From positions 241,444,677 through 241,508,676 of the forward strand of contig CM042687.1 in the NCBI GenBank assembly GCA_023614405.1: DNA of 64,000 bases, given 5' to 3'. The position numbers and the translations under genes were made by a program. The notes under the pieces were generated by a model. It saw only the letters and a list, made by a program, of their open reading frames with translations. It was not told the DNA's origin and did no database searches. The stretch is from Avena insularis. Its lineage: Eukaryota; Streptophyta; Magnoliopsida; Poales; Poaceae. Shown in pieces: positions 56,940 to 64,000 of this stretch (its first letter is position 1; the number at the start of each line of letters is the position of its first letter).

Positions 56940-57120
56940 ATAGTAATAAATCCCCAAACTAGTTTGTGGCCCCAAGGAATTAAATATGACTCAAGCTAGG
57001 GTTAGGGGGATTCATGATCCCACATGCGGATAGTAATAAATCCCCAAACTAGTTTGTGGCTCCAAGAATTAAATATGACTCAAGCTAGGGTTAGGGGGAT
57101 TCATGGTCCCACATGTGGAT
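56940..57120. repeat. 90-base tandem duplication upstream of RPL17
   Basis: The unit starting TAGTAATAAATCCCCAAACT at 56941 recurs at 57031 with few changes (GGCCCCAAGG against GGCTCCAAG, ATGATCC against ATGGTCC). A third copy begins at about 57120 but stops after GATAGT. Each unit contains AAGCTAGGGTTAGGGGGATT. Confidence 0.92.
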
Positions 57121-59420
57121 AGTGCGAATATTCAAAGAACAGGTATCAAGTACTCGGGGTCCTACGGAACACAAGTGGACGGTTAAAAACCAAATAACAT
57201 CTATTGCCCACCTATGCCTCTGCATTATTTACCTACTTCAATTTTAGTTATTAAACGGTAATTAAAGCCATGACATTATTCAACAATGAGGGAAGATCGT
57301 GACGACGCATCACTGTATGAAGCAACTCTCGACTTCAAGGCCGACTTCTATCAAACAACGGGTAATAGGATGTGTCCATGGCAATATAAAATGCATGGAA
57401 GTATAACGGGAAGCCGGAATCTATAGCATCGAAACAAAGATAGCAATAGATCAACATGAGGGAGTAAATACTATAAAAGTAAGATAGGTTGAAAGGGGGA
57501 GATTGCTTGCCTGAAAACATTGTCGAAGGTTCATCCGAAGATCGGGTCGACACTCACATCAACTCATCGGCCTAATCCGTGAAGAATCAAAGCACTAGAA
57601 GAAACACCGGATGCACTATTTAATAATACGGCAAAAGATCGAAGGGATGCATGTATGATGTATGGCATGGCAAAGATGCGATGCAATTAGGCAATATTAA
57701 GCGGAACAGGGTCCAGACAATTAATTATTAAGTTCATGTTGTTTAGATACCTCCAATTTAAATGTTGCATTAACAAGGTAAAAGATAAGTTCGCTACACA
57801 AATTTAAATAGGGCCAATATAAGACTAGATTTGCGCATATGGACCCCATATATTTAATTATGAGGTGAATCGGCATAATTCCCAAACCACAAACATGTAT
57901 GCAACATGAACATTTTATATGCAACAAGTATATATTATATATTATAAAAATAAAGGTCTCAAGAAAAGGGTCACACATGGGGAACTCAGCGATCTTGGGG
58001 TTCCGAGGGTTCGACGGGTTCGGTCTCATGGATCGATCTTAAGTGAGTCGTCTTAGCGTTCGGGAGGAGATCATGGCGTTCATGGCAGCGATCTTCGGAT
58101 CCGGGGTCTCGGGGTCTTTGGAGTCCATGTGGGTGGTCTTGCGTCCGGGGATCTTGGGTTTGAAGGCATCTTCGGGTTGGAAGAGGAATAAGAGGGCGCC
58201 AGGGTTCGGTCTTGTCGGAATGAAGATCTTGGCAACACTTGGCAATGAGCAAGACCAACGGGAGAAGGCATCTGCACTAGCATGTCCCAATTCCACACAA
58301 CATAGATCAAAAACACCAGCACCGGAAACAACACATAGAGCTAGACATGTGGGTGAGTCGCGTAGGAAGCGTCTGAGACGGCAAGGCAGGTGGAGCACCA
58401 TCTGCCGAGCGGGCTCTCTGTGACGTGCACGAGGAGATCGTAAGCAGGCCAGCGAGGGCAGGCGCTGCTTGCGATGGACATGTGGCGAGGTAGCTCGCGA
58501 CCAAAATAGAGAGCGGGAGGCGATGGCCACAGAGGAAGGGCGTGGCGGCATCTGGCAACGGCTGCGGGGTCGTAGAGGTACCAAGGCGGCTGTATGTGAG
58601 GCTAGAAAGGCTCATGAGGTGGGACCTGGAGATGGGCGTTGAGCTCGAAGACGGACCGACTGGTGTCGAAGTAGAGGGCGGACGACGAGAACGATGCCGT
58701 AGGCAGGGAGGAGGACGTCTGGCGAACAAGGCCGGGGAGAAGCGGCGGATCGTGGTGAGGAGGCGGAGCTGGTCGAGGAGAGGCAGTGAGGAGAGAGGAG
58801 GATTGCGATGGCTCTGGCGCATCGGGAGAGAAGGTCGGGCCAGGAGGGACCGTAGGAAGGAGGAGAGCGTTGGGTGGGCCAGGCGAAGGGTGGGGTGGGT
58901 GGTAGTCGGTAGGTGGGTTGTTCTGCGGGAGTGGTGGGTCAAGGTGGGGCGGGGTTTGACGCATGATGCGGGCGTGTTGGCATGCCAAAGGGAAGCGTCG
59001 TGCGTTCAGTGGGGATCGCGCGAGTGTGGTGTTTGGTCCAGGGAGAGGTGGCGGCGGGGAGAGGGAAAAAATGGGGTGAGGTCTAGGGTTTGGGAGGGTA
59101 GGGATTAGGGTTTGGTTGTGTGGGGTTGTAGGTGGTCTGGATAGACGGGCCTTTGGGCCTGGCCGGCTGGGCTGTCTCCCCCGGATTTATAAAATATTTT
59201 TATTATTTTCATAAAACAAAACGTTTTGAAACATAATTTTAGATAAATTACAAGATCCAGAAAAGACCGAGGTTTCACATTTGAATAAAGAGAGGGGTAG
59301 AAAATGAAATAGGGCTTTTAGTAAAATAGTTTTAGGCTGATAGATGCATGCTGATGTCATGACAATGCATGAAGATAAAACAGGCGATTTTCTAGTAGTG
59401 GTTTTACTCTGGGTGCTACA
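57121..59420 (-). repeat. Diverged long-LTR gypsy LTR fragment
   Basis: The right edge reads TGTAGCACCC on the minus strand at 59420, like a gypsy LTR start. Inside that lie an AT-rich U3 (59420-59170), a GCCCA-rich cluster (near 59150) and a GC-rich zone (58040-59100), then AT-rich DNA. This is the same plan as the long LTRs at 4.3-15.8 kb. The left edge is not defined. The long overlapping frames in the GC-rich zone (181-211 codons) lack motifs and compete on both strands, so I do not call genes. Confidence 0.55.
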
Positions 59421-59999
59421 TACAACCATCTAGCTACTACATGGACCCATAGTCCAAGGTGGAACTACTCACGCATCATACCAGAGAGAAGGCCTCCGGG
59501 ATGGTCTCTTCTCCAGTAGGGTACCGGGAAGAACTTCAGATCCCCCCGATCTAGGGACGACGGTGGCGACGGCTACAGAAGGTTTCATGAAATATTAATC
59601 GGGTTCTTAGGGTTTCTACATCGGGGTCTTCTTATAGGTGAAGAGGGAGGCCGAGGGGGTGCCCGAGGCGGCTGCACCCCTAGGTGCGGGGTGGGCCCAC
59701 CCGCACGGCCAGGGGGTGTGGCCCCCTCGAGGCTCCCCTCCATCTCTCCTCTGGACTTCGTGTTCCCTACGGAAAGAAATTGACTTTGGCTTTTGTCCCG
59801 TCAAATTTCGAGAATATTGATTTTCTACCTTTCTGGAACCAAAAACAGAAGAAAACAGGCAACTGACACCGTGGCAACTTTTTAATAGGTTAGTTTCAGA
59901 AAAGATATAAAAACACCTCAAAGAAAGACAAAGCAAAGAAAAGTAGATACTAAACAAGCATGAAACATCAAAAATTATAGATACGTTTCCGACGTATCA
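59421..59999 (-). repeat. Truncated Athila-like LTR (Sabrina/Fatima-like)
   Basis: The right edge reads TGATACGTCGGAAACGTATC on the minus strand at 59999. The body carries a GC-rich inverted repeat at 59680-59745 (GGTGCGGGGTGGGCCCACCC) and, at the left, text equal to ACTCACGC.TAGTCC.GGGTCCATG.AGTAGCTAGATGG in these LTRs. It is cut at 59420 by the TGTAGCACCC edge. The second half of the LTR is missing. Confidence 0.7.
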
Positions 60000-60056
60000 C
60001 CTAGTATAGATATATCATCTTAAGATTAGTCATAACAAATTACAGGTATATAATGT

Positions 60057-62570
60057 TGTAACACCCTCGCCTGATAAAGCTGGATTCATGTATAAGTCAA
60101 TCCTTGAATCGGTTCACTAGCACACATAGTAACACAAAATGGATGAATATCAAAGAATTTAACAGTGCATCATTATTACACCGAATGGTCTAGAATTTAC
60201 AATTATTACATAATGCTTAGCTCAAGGCTAGCTCAAATATCAAGTAGCATACGGAAGCATAAACAATAATAGGCTCCATCTTCAATTGTGCCCGCAGACG
60301 AACAAGCTGAGTGGAGTATCATAACCTAGTCGATCACTTTCGAGAATGAACATCCCGCAACATAAAACATAGCAGCCTCGAAGGGTCAATATTTGGAATG
60401 TATGGCAAGTAGAGCTAAATAAGGAGACAAAAAATTCTAGCATCTACATACTTATTTGGGTGAGTGGAGCTTGGGTAGCTTGCATTTTTAAACACGTTTG
60501 TCCTACTTTCATAATTAATTTTTGATTTTTTTGAAAAGATCTCAATTAAGTTAACCCAGCAATATTAATATAATTAGTAAATTAGAATGAGCAGAAACAT
60601 GTCATGAACTCAATATCAAGCAAATCAAATGTATATAACGAGGACACGGATAATCGATTAGTTTATACACCTAGGATTGGGTTTACACTTTATCAATATG
60701 ACATTTCCAACCCAGCTCGGACCACCACACTCATATTGTGTGATGATAGGGAGTCCAAGATGAGACCGTTCGAAAAGTAGCTCTCCAAACCCGACACGTA
60801 CCGTATCAACCTATTAAAATTCTATATCTCTGGCTATATGGATTCGAGTTAACACAGCCTACTAAGTCCAACCATCCATCCATTTCTTAGTAGCACATGG
60901 TTGTACACGTAAGCTACAAAATAAAAAAAGGCAATCATTTTCTCTAGATATATAGGTGCCTTTTCGCAATGATACCACCAAAAAATATCAATCTCATTAC
61001 ATCTAGGAGATTTATTAATTAAGTTGTTTTCAATTTTCATAAATCAATACTTAGAAACAACTTTTAAGTGATGTAACCCATCCCTCGTCTATCATAGCGG
61101 CTAAGCATATCTACCTCTGGTGGCTCAACTACAAGAGATTCCTACCACGTAATAGGACATAGCATAGTGATAGTAGTTCATATTCATGCATCTACAAAAT
61201 ACACCAATGCATTGAAAATAATAGGACAATAACATGAAAAATAGCATGTACTTGCCTTGGATGATGGCAGTCGAAGAACAATCCTCACACGAGCAAGCGT
61301 TGCACTCGTCACAATCTACACGGGACAATTGCAACACATAAACAATGCATACACAATCATAAACAAATGCACAAATGCATGCATGGCATCTTAATTGAAA
61401 GTTTCAGTAGCATTTGCATGATCTTTGTTCTTTATGACTACTGATGACATGCATGGAAAAGCTTTGATGCACGAAAACCATTTATCAAGAATTGTTGATC
61501 CAATTAATAGGTTCTTAAGCAATTATTAAGCCCATGTATTGTACAGTGTTGTAAAAATATGGGGGAAATGCTACTGTGTGGACAATCCAATTTATATCCA
61601 GGGTCAACTGGAATCACGCCAAAAGAACTTACATATCTTTTTAAATAATTAAAATACTACCGAAAGCATTTTAATACTCCTAAAATTATATGTATTATAA
61701 ACCTGCCATTTTATTTCAGAAATAGGTGCTTCTCTCTCCTATGATTACATAGGCATATCATTTGCAACTTTATGAATAGTATTTATTTTCTTATGAATTT
61801 ATTACTCCAAAAAGGGCTTAACTTGTTTAAATAATTATAGCCAAACCTTATAGTAAAAGTCTAAAACAATTACATATTAATATTATACATAAAATATTAA
61901 CTTTTCAATGGTATATTATTTGCAATTTTTGAGTTGTAGATCTTTTTATATGAATTTTACAACTTTAATACAATTTCTGCCTATTTTATATATTCTAAAA
62001 ATAGAGGGAATATTCCCTAGAATATTTTGCGTGAGGTGCCAGCGTGTGATTCGCTGGTATCGGTTCAGTGCAGAAACAGATGTGGGCCATTGGATCTTAA
62101 GACGATCTAATGGCATGGTTCAATCAGTGAGCTCAAAAGCGTTAGCGAGGCGACGATGGCAACGGTTCAGCATCCTCGGTGTCTTGGAGTACCCTCTGAG
62201 ATGCCAGTGTCGCGCTTAAGACTCTAGTGGCCCTAGTGCGGTGTTTCTATTCCTCGCACGACAGCAGTGAGCGGCTGGGTGATGGATGTGATAATACAAC
62301 ACTTTTTAGCTATATAAATTGTGTCATTTGCCTATCATATCATGCTCCGTCTAACTATTGCTATGCCTGATATGCATGATTACTTATTTTTATTACATTC
62401 AATATGAGCTTTACACATTTAGTAGTTTATATAGGTAGAATTTTATCCCTCTTTATTGTCTTTGACATTTGTGTAGGTGTTGATGTTGATTATGAATAAA
62501 ACAAAGGCAAAATGAACAAAGAGAGTATAGTATGGAGAAGGCGGGACGGACTTAGCCATTTGAGGTGTTG
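60057..62570 (-). repeat. Second diverged long-LTR fragment
   Basis: It begins TGTAACACCCTCG at 60057 and follows the plan of the 5' part of 4283-8734 and 10543-14898. Shared landmarks include a GGTCAATA...GGCAAGTA stretch (60399-60430), GGTGAGTGGAGCTTGG (60460-60475), an ACTTGCCTTGG stretch (61250-61260) and a short GC-rich zone (62040-62260). The order and orientation match a minus-strand LTR. The right edge is uncertain. No gene is supported in it. Confidence 0.5.
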
Positions 62571-62579
62571 GAAAAGTGA

Positions 62580-62945
62580 ATTTTACAACTTCTCAAAATA
62601 AATATCAATACCATGGAACTAACCTATTAACAAGATGCCACGATGCGATCTGTTTTCTTGCTTTTGGTTCGAAAAAGAAAATCAATATTTTCGAATTGAC
62701 GGGACAAAGCCAAAGTCATTATTTTCCCAGACTAACACGAAACTATGAAGTAGAGGAGTAGGGCACCGGGTGGCTGCACCCTAAGGCAGGCGAAGCCTTG
62801 GTAGGCGCCTTGTTGGGGTGTGGGCCACTGCCCCACCGACCTTGCCTTCGCCTATAAAAAGCCCCGGGAGAAAACCTAAATAATCCATCATACTTCACAA
62901 AAGTTCCACTTTACGCCATATAAGGGGAGATTCGGGGACAAAAGT
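62580..62945 (+). repeat. Athila-like LTR fragment, plus orientation
   Basis: The text GGAACTAACCTATTAACAAG (62616-62635), then a GC-rich inverted repeat (62765-62840, GCACCCTAAGG...GGTGTGGGCC) and CTTCGCCTATAAAAAGCCCC (62847-62866, with a TATA-type box) follow the order of a Sabrina/Fatima-type LTR. Both the TGATACG start and the LTR end are missing. Confidence 0.6.
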
Positions 62946-64000
62946 GAAAGGATACAAATGTCGCCTAGAGGAGGGTGAATAAGCGATTAAAATTTTTAGA
63001 GTGGCTCACAAAGGCGGAATTAAACTAGGCGTTTTGGTCAACACCTATAACAACTATTGTTCACCTATGTGCACCAACAACTTATGCTATAAATACAAGC
63101 AACAATGTGATAGCAAGATATATATTACTTCAAGCACGAAGGCTATCACAATGTAAAGTGCATAAGTAAAGAGCTCGGGTATAGAGATAACCGAGGCACG
63201 CGAGGATGATGATATTTTACCGAGTTCCTCCCAACATGGAGTACGTCTCATTTGGAGAGGGGGTGGTATCTAACCACCTATGCCACAAAAGGCCTCCCTT
63301 ATTCTCCGGTGAATCTCACCCCAATGGGATCGATCCACACTTCCATTAATCGGTGTACTTGTCGGTGGCAACCGGAACCTCTCACAAGGTTGGGGCACTT
63401 CTCCACAACTTAATTGGAGGCTCCCAACAAACGCCACCAAGGCCTCAACAAACTCCACCAAGGCCACAACCTGCAACACAACAAACCGTCTAGGGTTCCA
63501 AGAACCCAGGTGTAAAAAGCTTCTCAACTTTCACTCACCAAATCCTCCGAGGAGAACTCAAACCGATGCACCGAATGCAAATGGCAAGAACACCACAAAG
63601 GTGTTCAAATCCTTCTCTCTCAAGTTCCAACAAATCTACTAAAGCTATTGGTGGAACAAGAGAGGAAGAACACAAAGGAACACAAATCCCCCAAAGTCTA
63701 GAACCCCAAAGATACACTCACAAAGAGATGAATCGTTAGTCAAAATGTAGGTCTAGATCTCTCTCTTCCACTCAAATATGGGAAAAAAGAATCATCAGGG
63801 GAAGAGATTAATCAAGCTAGAGAAGCGAGAACAAGTATGGACAAAGCTTATACTAATGTAGGAGGAAGAAGCTAACTAAACCGAAAATAGGCAAAGGCTT
63901 AAATAATGACCCCGGAAAATGTAGTTGGAACCCAAAATGGCGAAAAGGTGAGAAGAAATGGGAAGCTGCTCATGGAATTGAGGAGGAGTGAATCTTGGTG
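62946..64000. other. Unresolved high-copy-type repeat at right edge
   Basis: It begins near GTGAAAGGATACAAATGTCG and CCTAGAGGAGGGTGAATAAG, phrases I remember as common in grass repeats, but I cannot assign a family with confidence. CCACCAAGGC/CTCAACAAA motifs recur at 63430-63470. No gene is supported. It continues beyond the window. Confidence 0.4.

Noticed and set aside
58039..59108. Long frames of 126-211 codons on both strands at 58-59 kb
   Set aside because: All share the same GC-rich stretch, use Arg/Ser/Pro-rich text typical of GC bias, and sit in what looks like an LTR.
60057..60100. TGTAACACCCTCG read as the U3 start of a plus-strand LTR
   Set aside because: The following 1.2 kb matches the order of landmarks at the primer-site end of the minus-strand long LTRs, so minus orientation fits better.
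1..64000. CRISPR arrays, tRNA or rRNA genes, riboswitches, toxin-antitoxin or other bacterial-type systems
   Set aside because: None seen. Repeats in the window are transposon-related or short tandem duplications, and the gene structure is spliced and plant-like.

Overview
This window looks like a piece of a large, repeat-rich grass chromosome, most likely Triticeae (wheat, barley, rye or Aegilops). The evidence is the repeat content: a BARE/Angela/WIS-type Ty1/copia LTR, Athila-type Ty3/gypsy LTRs starting TGATACGTC with a tRNA-Asp primer site, very long (about 4.4 kb) gypsy LTRs with an initiator tRNA-Met primer site, and PIF/Harbinger elements with TAA target duplications. Family names come from memory and should be checked by search. 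Roughly 80% of the window is transposable-element DNA. I found no tRNA, rRNA, CRISPR array or bacterial-type gene.

Layout. 1-15.8 kb: minus-strand Ty3/gypsy sequence built as internal region A (gag, protease, start of reverse transcriptase, plus an extra coiled-coil ORF before gag), a 4.45 kb LTR, a short internal region B that encodes only a Gag-like protein with three CCHC zinc knuckles, and a second 4.36 kb LTR. A and B share the middle LTR. A truncated LTR of another family (14.9-15.8 kb) follows. 15.8-40.3 kb: a three-level nest on target-site evidence. A decayed plus-strand copia element (E) ends in an LTR that is split at 21523/39205 by an Athila-like gypsy element (C, 21524-39199, duplication GTTAT). 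C's own 3' LTR is split by a second, minus-strand Athila-like element (D, 30076-38500, duplication ATGCT). C and D carry gag and protease but no recognisable reverse transcriptase, RNase H or integrase.

40.3-57 kb is a small gene island. It holds two PIF/Harbinger elements side by side (40411-41959 and 42234-44001), a partial duplicate of the 5' part of a methyltransferase gene carrying a solo LTR (44.0-45.35 kb), the fuller methyltransferase locus (47.1-50.75 kb, eight exons, one in-frame stop in exon 7, so probably a pseudogene), several MITE pieces, and an apparently intact seven-exon gene for cytosolic ribosomal protein L17/uL22 on the minus strand (54025-56416, 171 residues). 57-64 kb returns to diverged LTR fragments.

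The only gene I would call functional is RPL17. The most interesting signals are in the retroelements: the A/B shared-LTR array with a Gag-only partner, a purine tract copied inside both C and D just before a long shared 3' non-coding block, and a GC-rich hairpin that recurs in the leaders of several LTR families and again upstream of C's second ORF. I did not find a convincing new biological system; these are the best leads.
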